Assembly (NCBI RefSeq): GCF_014203705.1
Contig: NZ_JACHJR010000001.1
Span: 7,812,001 to 7,876,000 of the forward strand
Source of the DNA: Kitasatospora gansuensis
Lineage (GTDB): Bacteria; Actinomycetota; Actinomycetes; Streptomycetales; Streptomycetaceae
Direction: 5' to 3'
Length of the DNA stretch: 64,000 nucleotides
The notes beneath the pieces are model-generated. The model was not told where the DNA came from. It did not search any database and saw only the letters and a list, made by a program, of their open reading frames with translations. This document shows, piece after piece, positions 7,909-15,479 of this stretch. How positions within the stretch are numbered: the stretch's first letter is position 1; the number at the start of each line of letters is the position of its first letter. Made by a program: the position numbers and the translations under genes.

Positions 7909-8268
7909 GTTCTGGCCCTCTTTCCTCTGCCGCCCGGGCGGCGCATTTTCACTGGATGCCGGTTTTACATCGTGAGTATGCGGGGAATGCGGGCCGGTGC
8001 TACTACTCCTGAATTGCCCAGCAGCCGAAGGGAGTTGACTACCAGCAGCGCACCGATAAAACCGTCGTGGGCCGGCCGCCGAAATGAGGAGTGGGGAATA
8101 GCGGCGACGGACAGCTCCCCAGCATGACCCGCCCGGCCCGCAGCAGTACACCGCACGATGGAAGTAGTCGGCCGCCGAGGGCGGTTCGGACACTGAGGGG
8201 GCGTGGGTGGGTGTCCCATGTCCGGCCCTGTCCCTCAGTCGGCCGCCGGTCCCGGTCGAGGAGGCCGC
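7909..8268. promoter_or_regulatory. Divergent regulatory region
   Basis: A 360-bp gap between the crotonase gene (-) and the LuxR-type regulator (+). I see no convincing gene. An 8-bp inverted repeat, ACTGAGGG (8192-8199) with CCCTCAGT (8232-8239), lies in the regulator leader and could be an operator or attenuator stem. Promoters for both directions must lie here, but no consensus pair is clear. Confidence 0.4.
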
Positions 8269-8295
8269 ATGCACAAGACTTCGGACGAGCGGTGA
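8269..8295 (+). other. Eight-codon leader ORF (MHKTSDER) coupled to the LuxR-type gene
   Basis: ATG at 8269 follows a strong GAGGAGG and reads MHKTSDER before TGA at 8293-8295, which overlaps the GTG start of the regulator (8292). The strong ribosome site thus belongs to the mini-ORF, while the regulator's own GTG has only a weak one. This suggests translational coupling or control by termination-reinitiation. Confidence 0.45.
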
Positions 8296-9314
8296 CCAGC
8301 GCGGGTGAGCCGTCCCGGCACGAGAACGCCGGACCGCTGCTCTACCGGTGGCTGCGGGAGAACGACTCGCGCAGCCACACCGAGGCGGCGCAGGCCCTGG
8401 GTCTGGACGCCCGGGAGGCGGCGGTGGCCTGGGCCGAGCTGCGCGCGCTGCGGCTGGTCAGGCCCGGATCGGCGATCGGCGAGACCGACCTGGTGGAGCC
8501 GGACACCGCGCTGCTCGGCCTGCTCGGCACCCTGCGGCAGAAGCGGGCCGTCCTCAGCTCGCACTGCCAGGAGTTGACCTCGATCGTGAGCGCCACCGAA
8601 TCCCTGCTGGAGCGCTACCGGCCGGCCGCGGCCCGGCTGACCGAGCGGATCGAGGTGGAGGTGGTGACCGGCCTCCGCAACCAGCAGCGGGTGCTGCGGG
8701 ACTTCGCCGAGCTGCCCCGGACACAGAGCCGCACCCTGCACGCCGACACGGTGCCGTCGAAGACGATGAGTCAGACCCTGAGCAGCTTCCTGACCGAGAA
8801 GGGCCGGATGGTCCGACGCGGGGTCACGGTCCGGGCGATCTACCCGCAGGGCTTCAACTCGGCGCGCTGGCAGTGCAAGTACCTGGCCGAGGTGCGGCGG
8901 GTCGGGGTGGAGCTGCGGCTCGCCCCGCAGGTCCCGTGCAGCCTGGTGATCGGCGATCTGGACGTCGCCCTGCTGCCGCCGCGGCCCGGCCGGCTCGAGG
9001 ACCCGCTGGTCGTGATCCGCGGCGCGGCGCTGGTGCGGACGTACGCCGCGCTCTACGACGACCACTGGCTGCGGGCCTTCCCGTACCCCGGGCCCGCCGA
9101 GGTGGCCGCCGGCTCGCCGGGCGACTGGCTGACCGAGCAGCACCGCACCTCGCTCCGGCTGCTCGCCAACGGGCTGACGGACGAACGGATCGCCCGGTCG
9201 ATGGGCGTCTCCGTCCGTACCGTCAGCCGCCTGGTGTCCGAGGTGACCCGGCACCTGGGCGCGCACAGCCGCTTCCAGGCCGGGGTGCTGGCCTGCGCCC
9301 GCGGGCTGGTCTGA
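8292..9314 (+). CDS. LuxR-type HTH transcriptional regulator
   Basis: A 340-residue regulator. The C-terminus (about residues 280-335) has a LuxR/NarL HTH: LRLLANGLTDERIARSMGVSVRTVSRLVSEV. The N-terminus looks like a TrmB/ArsR-like winged helix (residues about 10-60, LLYRWLRENDSRSHTEAAQAL), followed by a coiled region and a phospholipase-D-like TrmB-style central domain. This is the architecture of actinobacterial helix-turn-helix transcriptional regulators often found in biosynthetic loci. The start is uncertain: GTG at 8292 is chosen because it overlaps a leader ORF with a strong ribosome site and everything upstream is low-complexity Arg/Pro. It is divergent from the crotonase-ligase unit and convergent with the exporter gene. 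Confidence 0.85.
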   Translation: MTSAGEPSRHENAGPLLYRWLRENDSRSHTEAAQALGLDAREAAVAWAELRALRLVRPGSAIGETDLVEPDTALLGLLGTLRQKRAVLSSHCQELTSIVSATESLLERYRPAAARLTERIEVEVVTGLRNQQRVLRDFAELPRTQSRTLHADTVPSKTMSQTLSSFLTEKGRMVRRGVTVRAIYPQGFNSARWQCKYLAEVRRVGVELRLAPQVPCSLVIGDLDVALLPPRPGRLEDPLVVIRGAALVRTYAALYDDHWLRAFPYPGPAEVAAGSPGDWLTEQHRTSLRLLANGLTDERIARSMGVSVRTVSRLVSEVTRHLGAHSRFQAGVLACARGLV

Positions 9315-9333
9315 CGCTCGCTCTGACTCGGTG

Positions 9334-9945
9334 TCAGTGCTGGAGCGCCAGCCGGATGCCGAAGGCGATCAGCAGTGCCCCGGTGGACCGTTCGATCCGC
9401 TGCCGGACGGCCGGGCGGCGCAGGAAGGCGCCGAACCGGTCCACCGTCACGGTGTAGAGGGTGAACCAGAGCAGGTAGAGCAGCACGAACACGGCGGACA
9501 GCTGCAGCGCGCTGGCCAGCGTGTGCCGGGTGTCGGGCAGGAACTGCGGCAGGAAGGTGACGAAGAACAGCGCCACCTTGGGGTTGAGCGCGTTCGACAG
9601 GAACCCCTGCCGCAGGCACTGCGCCCGGGGGAGCGAACGGTCGCCTTCGGAGCCGTCGCCGTCCTGAACCCGCTTGCGGGCGCTGCGCAGGGTGGCGATC
9701 CCCATCCACACCAGGTACACCGTGCCGATCACCTTGAGCACGGTGAAGGCGGTGACCGAGGCGAGCAGCAGGGCCGAGATGCCCAGCGAGGCTGCGCTCA
9801 CGTGGACGCTCAGACCCAGCATGCCGCCGGTCATGGTGAGCAGCCCGGCGGACCGGCCGCCGACCAGGGCGTTGCGGGTGATCAACGCCTGGTCGGGGCC
9901 CGGGATCATGATCAGCAGCAGCGCCGCGACCGCGAACGTCAGCAC
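9334..9945 (-). CDS. LysE/RhtB-family exporter
   Basis: A 203-residue membrane protein with about six hydrophobic segments and the LysE/RhtB signature near the N-terminus (MIPGPDQALITRNALVGG), plus FLSNALNPKVALFF in the middle. Family members export amino acids and small amphiphiles by proton antiport. The GTG at 9945 has GGAGG upstream and overlaps the end of the thioesterase gene by 7 nt, so it is the last gene of the NRPS-carrier-thioesterase operon. Export of the pathway product is the likely role given its position; a general amino-acid exporter is the alternative. Confidence 0.88.
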   Translation of the reverse strand: MLTFAVAALLLIMIPGPDQALITRNALVGGRSAGLLTMTGGMLGLSVHVSAASLGISALLLASVTAFTVLKVIGTVYLVWMGIATLRSARKRVQDGDGSEGDRSLPRAQCLRQGFLSNALNPKVALFFVTFLPQFLPDTRHTLASALQLSAVFVLLYLLWFTLYTVTVDRFGAFLRRPAVRQRIERSTGALLIAFGIRLALQH

Positions 9946-10691
9946 GCGGCCGCCTCCACCGTCCGCAGCACAGCGGCCCGTTGCCGCTCGCGGAAGTAGA
10001 AGTGCCCACCGGGGAAGGTCCGTTGCTGCACCGGCTGCACGGTGGTGTGCTCGGCCCAGGCCGCCAACTGCTCGGCGGACACCACGTCCTGCTGGCCGCC
10101 GAGCACGGTGATCGGCACCGGCAGCGGTGACCGGGGTTGCCAGCGGTAGGTCTCCACGATCCGATAGTCGGCCCGGACACAGACCGCCGTCAACCGGCGC
10201 AACTCGGCGTTGGCGAGCACCTCCTCGGGGATGCCGCCGTGCCGCCTGGCCACCTCGGCCAGCAGCTCGTCGTCGGGCAGCCGGTGCAGCTGGGTGCGCT
10301 CCCGGGGCAGGTGCGGCGCCGGATGGCTGGACAGGATCAGCCGCTCGGGCAGCGGCCGCCCGGCGCCGCGCAGCGCCTGGGTCAGCTCGTACGCGACCAG
10401 GGCGCCGAGGCTGTGCCCGAAGAACACGTACGGCGGGGTCAGGTCGAGCCCGGCCAGCAGGGTGCGGACCAGTTCGGACATCGAGGTGTGCGGCGGCTCC
10501 GCCAGCCGGGAGCCCCGGCCCGGCAGCTGGACCGCGCAGACCGCGACCTTGCGCAGGTCCCGGGCCCACCGGACGTACTCGGCGGCCGAACCGCCGCCGT
10601 GCGGAAGGCAGTAGAGCGTCCGGGCGGCTTGGTCGGCGCCCGGCGCGCGGATCGCCCAGCGGGGTACGGAGGGTGCGTCCATCCCGCTCAC
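9939..10691 (-). CDS. Type II thioesterase
   Basis: A 250-residue alpha/beta hydrolase of the type II thioesterase family that edits or releases NRPS/PKS carrier-bound intermediates. Key features are LPHGGGSA near the N-terminus, FFGHSLGALVAYEL with the nucleophile Ser near residue 93, and GGQQD and GGHFYF near the C-terminus supplying Asp and His. The start is the GTG at 10691, overlapping the carrier-protein stop (GTGA). Because the NRPS has no internal thioesterase domain, this enzyme may also release the final product, though editing is the classical role. Confidence 0.94.
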   Translation of the reverse strand: MSGMDAPSVPRWAIRAPGADQAARTLYCLPHGGGSAAEYVRWARDLRKVAVCAVQLPGRGSRLAEPPHTSMSELVRTLLAGLDLTPPYVFFGHSLGALVAYELTQALRGAGRPLPERLILSSHPAPHLPRERTQLHRLPDDELLAEVARRHGGIPEEVLANAELRRLTAVCVRADYRIVETYRWQPRSPLPVPITVLGGQQDVVSAEQLAAWAEHTTVQPVQQRTFPGGHFYFRERQRAAVLRTVEAAAC

Positions 10692-10942
10692 CCCGCCGCG
10701 ACCGGGTCGGTGGAGCCGGTGAGCCGGGCCGCCAGCCGTTCGACGGTCGGGTGGTCGAAGATCTCCCCGGGCCGGACCTCCCGTCCGGTGTGCGCGGTCA
10801 GGTCGGCGCTCAGCACCAGGGTGGTGGCCGAGTCGACCCCGAGCTGCTCCAGCGGGATGTCCGTGCCGATCTGCTCGGGGGCGACGTCGAGCAGGTCCGC
10901 CAGGTACTCCCGTAGCCAGTCGGTCAGTTGCTGCCGGGTCAT
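10688..10942 (-). CDS. Free-standing phosphopantetheine carrier protein
   Basis: An 84-residue acyl/peptidyl carrier protein. The 4'-phosphopantetheine attachment Ser is in LGVDSATT, followed by IFDHPTVERLAARL of the C-terminal helix. ATG at 10942 overlaps the NRPS stop (ATGA) and its own stop overlaps the thioesterase start, so three genes are tightly coupled. In a one-module pathway it probably carries the starter acyl or aryl unit, loaded by the CoA ligase at 5537-7087, for the cyclisation domain; this is inference. Confidence 0.93.
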   Translation of the reverse strand: MTRQQLTDWLREYLADLLDVAPEQIGTDIPLEQLGVDSATTLVLSADLTAHTGREVRPGEIFDHPTVERLAARLTGSTDPVAAG

Positions 10943-13900
10943 GCCGTCTCCTCGCTTCCGGCGGTGCCGGTCTCCGGCTGGTCGTCCAGGGGCGTGGCCG
11001 GGCCGAGCAGCGGCTCCAGCCAGCTGTCGAGCGCCGCCACGGTGGGGTGCTGCAGGATGACGCCGACCGGGACCTCGGTGCCGAAGGCGCGGTGCAGCGC
11101 CGCCGAGATCCGGGCGGCGAGCAGCGAGTCGCCGCCGGCCTCCAGGAAGTCGTCCGCGAGGTCCACCTGGCTCAGGCCGAGCACCGCGCGGTAGATCTCG
11201 ACGATCTTCAACTGACGGTCCGTCCGGGGCGGTTGGGCGGCCCGGCTGCGGCCGGTCCGGCGCGCCCCGGCCTTGGCCAGGGTGCCCCGGTCGACCTTGC
11301 CGGTGCGGCTGAGCGGCAGCCGGTCCAGCGCGAGCAGCCGGGTCGGGACCATGTGCTTGGGCAGCCGCTCGGCGGTGTACTCCCGCAGCGCCTCCCGGTC
11401 GAACCGACGGGTGGTCAGCGGCCCCTGGGCGGCGATCACGTCGAAGCCGACCGAGGCCGGGCCGTCCTCGGGCCTGGTCAGCGCCGTGCTGTCGGCGAAG
11501 CCGGTGGCGGTGAGCAGCTCCGCCCACTGGCCGCGGTCGAGCAACGGGTGTCCCCAGCCGCGCAGTTCGGTGTCCTCGTACCCGTCGAAGCCCTGCTGGA
11601 GGCCCATGGTGAGGTCGAACCACGGGTGGAAGGCGGTCTGTTCGACCATCAGCAGGGTGCCGCCGGGCGCCAGCACCGACCGCAGGGTGTCCAGTCCCGG
11701 GCCGATCCGGCGGATGTCGTGCAGCACGCTCGCCGCGATCACCAGATCGGCCTCCAGGCCCTCGTGGCCCTGGAGTTCGGGCGCCTGGTCGAGGTTGAAC
11801 AGGCCCGGGCGGAGGAACCCGTACTCGCCGAAGACCTCGCGGGCCCGGTCGGTGAAGTACGGCGAGATGTCGGTGAACAGGTACTCCGTGCGGTCGGCCG
11901 GCAGCAGCGGCAGCAGGTGACGGGTCAGCGTGCCGTAGCCGCCGCCGACCTCCAGGACGCGCAGCGGGCGGTCCGCGGGCCAGTCGGCGACCAGGCGGGC
12001 GACGGCCTCGGTGGCCACGGCGTAGGCGGGCCCGAACAGCCGGGCGTAGACCTCGGGGGTGCGGTCGGAGGCGTACAGCTCGGCGGAGTGCAGGGACTGG
12101 GTGAGGATGTCCGCCAGGCCGTCGGCCAGCGAGAGCATCCAGTCGATCAGGTCGTCCGGGACCTCCAGGGTGGTCCGCAGCGCCTCCCGGGCGCCCGCCG
12201 CGACCTGATCGGTGATCAGCGACGGGAAGGTCCCGGCCACCTCCAGCCCTTCGGGCGTCCGGCGCAGCAGCCCGTGCTCGCAGAGCACGCCGACGGCGCG
12301 GGCCAGCCAGCGTTCGTAGCGCGGGGCCACCCCGGCGGCCAGCGCGGCAGCCGGGTCGAAGCGCTCGCCCGGGGTGTGCGGCAGCCCGAGGGCCCGGAAG
12401 GCGGTGGCCGCCGCGGCCACGTACACCTGGTCCAACGCGCCCCAGGCGGTGCGCAGTTCGGCACTGTCCGGTCCGGGTGCGGGCAGCTCGGCGGTCGCCC
12501 GCAGGGCGCGGCGACATCGGTCGGTCTCGGCCGGGTCGGCCGTACCGGTCACCAGCAGCGAGCCGTCCGCGCGGTCGGGCACCACGAAGCCGAGCAGCTT
12601 GGCGCCGCCGCCCTCGTCGGCGGACTTCACCACCACGGCGGACTCCACGCCGGGGTGCCGGCCGAGCACCGCCTCGATCTCGCCGCACTCGATCCGGTGC
12701 CCGCCGATCTTGACCTGGCCGTCCCGGCGGCCGAGGAACTGCAGGACCCCGTCCGGGAGATAGCGGCCGAAGTCGCCGGTCCGGTACAGCCGCGCGCCGG
12801 TGACGGGGTGCCGGACGAAGCTCGCGGCGGTCCGCTCCGGATCGCGCCAGTAGCCCCGGGCCAGGCCGGTTCCCTCGATGTACAGCTCGCCCGGCACCCA
12901 GACCGGGCAGTCCCGCAGCTCGGCGTCGAGGACGTGGAAGGCCTGGTTCCGCAGCGGCCTGCCGTACGGGATGCTCGGGGCGTCCGGGTCCACCTGATCG
13001 GCGGGGTGCCAGTTCGACCAGATCGACGCCTCGGTGGCGCCGCCGAGACCGATCACCTGGGCGTCCGGCCAGAGCGCCAGGATCCGGTCGGGCAGGTCGA
13101 GCGGGATCCAGTCGCCGCTGAGCAGCACCAGTCGCAGTGCGGCCGGGATCCGGTCGGCCTGCTCCAGGTGCTCGACCAGCATCTGCATCTGGGCGGGCAC
13201 CGAGTTCCAGACGGTGACCCCGTGACGGTCCATCAGCTCGGCCCAGTGGGCGGGTTCACGGCGCTGGTCCTCGTCGGGGAGGACGAGGGCGGCGCCGGCC
13301 GCCGTGCTGCCGAAGAGATCGTAGACCGAGAGGTCGAAGCCGAGGTCGGCCAGCCCGAACAGCCGGTCGTCCGGGCCGACCTGGAACCGTTCGTTGATGT
13401 CCAGGACGGTGTTCAGTGCGGCGTGGTGCTCGATCATCACGCCCTTGGGGCGGCCGGTGGAGCCGGAGGTGTAGAGCACGTACGCGAGGTCGGTGGGCTC
13501 GGCCCGGTCCGTGGTGACCCCGGTGGCGGCGGGGAGCAGTCGGGGAAGACCGGCCGGCCACTCCAGGCTCTGATCGAGCGTCGGGTCGGTGACCACGGCG
13601 AGCGCCTCGCCGCTCTCGAACAGCTCGGCCCGGCGGCGGGCCGGCAGGGTGGGTCCGACCGGCAGGTAGGCGGCCGAGGCCAGCAGCACGCCGTGGGCGG
13701 CGGCGACCTGGTCCGGGCCCTTGGGCAGGGTGACGGCGACCAGCCGGTCGCGCAGCGGCCCGGCGCCGAGCCCGGCGATGCCCTCCGCCACGGCGGCCGC
13801 CTGCTCGGCGAGTTCGCGGTAGCTGACCGAGCCCGCGCCGTGCAGGACGGCGGGCCGATCGGGGTGCGCGGCGGCGCCCCGGAACAGGGCCTCGTGCAGC

Positions 13901-15324
13901 AGACCGCCCGGCGCCTCGCCCGCGGTGTCGTTGGCGCGCTCGCGGACCGCCAGCTGATGGGCCGGCAGCGGGACGGCGAGACCCTCGTCCCAGGCGGCCG
14001 GCTCGGCCAACCGCCGCACCAGCGCGCAGTACACGGCGAACATGTCGTCGAGCACGCCCTCGGGGAACAGCTCCTCGACGGCGTCCCAGGTCAGATCGAG
14101 CGAACCGGTGACGTCGAGCACCTGGTGGTCCAGCCAGATCTGCGGGGTCTGGCTCAGCCGGTAGCTGATGTCACCGAAGTACTCCATCGGCCCCGAGGCG
14201 TCAGAAACGGTGCCGAGCCCGCTGGTGAACACCACCGGCATGCCCTCGAAGCCGGTCTGCAGCCCGCGCCGGCGCCGCTCCCGCAGGGTGTGCAGAGCAC
14301 TCACGTAACGGTGCCTCAGGTCCTGCTGCAGCTGGGTCTGGGTACGGGCGGCCAGCTCGGCCAGCGGCAGGTCGCCGGTGGTGTCCATCTCCAGCAGGCA
14401 GATCGAGGTGAAGTCGCCCACCACGCGCCGCAGATGGGGATGGACGGTGCGGTGGCCGCGCTCGTTCTCGGCGAGCAGCAGCGGCAGCCGGTTGAAGACG
14501 GTGAGGTTCAGGCTGAACCTCGGGGTGCCGCTCCAGGCCGCCAGCACCTCGGCGAACACGGTGGCCAGCACGGCGGTCGGGGTGAGCCCGCGCTGCTCGG
14601 CGAGCTGCTGGAAGCGCTGCCACTCGGCCGGCGGCAGGTGGTACTCGCGGTGCGTGAAGCGGGGCTTGTGGATCTGCACCGGCGGTTTGGCGAGCGGGAG
14701 TTCGGGCGGCGGGGCGAGCGTCTCGGCCCGGGAGGCCCAGTAGTCCAGCGAGCGCTTGTAGCGCGGGGCGTCGGTGCCGTCCTCCAGGGCCAGCACGTAG
14801 TCCCGGAAGGTCACGTCGATCGGCGGCAGTTGCACCCCCTCGTCCTGGCAGAGCGCGCTCCACTCGGTGAACAGCAGCGTGATGCTGGCCAGGTCGACCA
14901 TCAGCAGGTCCAGGCTGACGTGCAGCCGGTCGTGCTCGGCGAGCCGGCTCACCTTGATGTCGAACAGCGGCCAGACGGCCGGGTCGTAGACCCGCTCGGA
15001 CATCTCGGCCCGGGTCGCGGCCAACCGCTCGGCCAGCACGGCGGGTTCGGCCGCCGACAGGTCCTCGAAGCCGACCTCGAACGGCGGCGCCTCGGGCAGC
15101 ACCCGCTGGCGGCCCTCCTTGTCGACCACGGCTCTGAGCATCGGGTGCCGCTCCAGCAGGCGGCGCCAGCCGCGGGAGAGCAGGGCCGGGTCGAGCCGCC
15201 GGCCCTCCAGCTCGAAGTAGGCGTGCGGTGCGACGTTCCCGAGTACGAAGTTGGGGCCGCGGCCCACCCAGTACGCGTACTGGATCTCCGTCAGGGGGAA
15301 GGCCGCGTGAGCGTCGTTGGCCAT
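10939..15324 (-). CDS. NRPS module Cy-A(Cys)-[MT]-PCP
   Basis: A 1461-residue nonribosomal peptide synthetase. Residues about 5-430 form a heterocyclisation (Cy) domain: the condensation His motif is replaced by D-x4-D (LDLLMVDLASI near residue 140). The adenylation domain starts near 450 (YTSGSTGRPKG about 618). Its specificity residues read D-L-Y-N-L-S-L-I-W-K (FDLSVYD, WNSVP, LLSGD, GLGGATEASIW), the known cysteine code. A class I methyltransferase-like domain (about 900-1300, LEVGGGYGT) is inserted before the terminal PLSRTGKV motif. A PCP follows (GGDSLL, about 1398). Expected chemistry is Cys loading, acylation, cyclodehydration to a thiazoline and methylation, or epimerisation as by the related domain in PchE. 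ATG at 15324 has GGAGG upstream. Confidence 0.95.
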   Translation of the reverse strand: MANDAHAAFPLTEIQYAYWVGRGPNFVLGNVAPHAYFELEGRRLDPALLSRGWRRLLERHPMLRAVVDKEGRQRVLPEAPPFEVGFEDLSAAEPAVLAERLAATRAEMSERVYDPAVWPLFDIKVSRLAEHDRLHVSLDLLMVDLASITLLFTEWSALCQDEGVQLPPIDVTFRDYVLALEDGTDAPRYKRSLDYWASRAETLAPPPELPLAKPPVQIHKPRFTHREYHLPPAEWQRFQQLAEQRGLTPTAVLATVFAEVLAAWSGTPRFSLNLTVFNRLPLLLAENERGHRTVHPHLRRVVGDFTSICLLEMDTTGDLPLAELAARTQTQLQQDLRHRYVSALHTLRERRRRGLQTGFEGMPVVFTSGLGTVSDASGPMEYFGDISYRLSQTPQIWLDHQVLDVTGSLDLTWDAVEELFPEGVLDDMFAVYCALVRRLAEPAAWDEGLAVPLPAHQLAVRERANDTAGEAPGGLLHEALFRGAAAHPDRPAVLHGAGSVSYRELAEQAAAVAEGIAGLGAGPLRDRLVAVTLPKGPDQVAAAHGVLLASAAYLPVGPTLPARRRAELFESGEALAVVTDPTLDQSLEWPAGLPRLLPAATGVTTDRAEPTDLAYVLYTSGSTGRPKGVMIEHHAALNTVLDINERFQVGPDDRLFGLADLGFDLSVYDLFGSTAAGAALVLPDEDQRREPAHWAELMDRHGVTVWNSVPAQMQMLVEHLEQADRIPAALRLVLLSGDWIPLDLPDRILALWPDAQVIGLGGATEASIWSNWHPADQVDPDAPSIPYGRPLRNQAFHVLDAELRDCPVWVPGELYIEGTGLARGYWRDPERTAASFVRHPVTGARLYRTGDFGRYLPDGVLQFLGRRDGQVKIGGHRIECGEIEAVLGRHPGVESAVVVKSADEGGGAKLLGFVVPDRADGSLLVTGTADPAETDRCRRALRATAELPAPGPDSAELRTAWGALDQVYVAAAATAFRALGLPHTPGERFDPAAALAAGVAPRYERWLARAVGVLCEHGLLRRTPEGLEVAGTFPSLITDQVAAGAREALRTTLEVPDDLIDWMLSLADGLADILTQSLHSAELYASDRTPEVYARLFGPAYAVATEAVARLVADWPADRPLRVLEVGGGYGTLTRHLLPLLPADRTEYLFTDISPYFTDRAREVFGEYGFLRPGLFNLDQAPELQGHEGLEADLVIAASVLHDIRRIGPGLDTLRSVLAPGGTLLMVEQTAFHPWFDLTMGLQQGFDGYEDTELRGWGHPLLDRGQWAELLTATGFADSTALTRPEDGPASVGFDVIAAQGPLTTRRFDREALREYTAERLPKHMVPTRLLALDRLPLSRTGKVDRGTLAKAGARRTGRSRAAQPPRTDRQLKIVEIYRAVLGLSQVDLADDFLEAGGDSLLAARISAALHRAFGTEVPVGVILQHPTVAALDSWLEPLLGPATPLDDQPETGTAGSEETA

Positions 15325-15479
15325 GGGTACGCGCCTCCAGGGCGGTTCGGGTCGGGGAGGGGACCAGTCAAACAACCCGGAGATGGCGCAACAACGGATC
15401 GAGCCTGCCGGAACGCGCCATGTCCCAATCACGCCAACCGAACGCGCCGCCCACGCGGCCCGGGCCTAGCATCGTTGGT

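Noticed and set aside
8091..8291. N-terminal extension of the LuxR-type regulator
   Set aside because: The in-frame upstream sequence is Arg/Pro/Ser-rich without ribosome site; the leader ORF overlap supports the later GTG.
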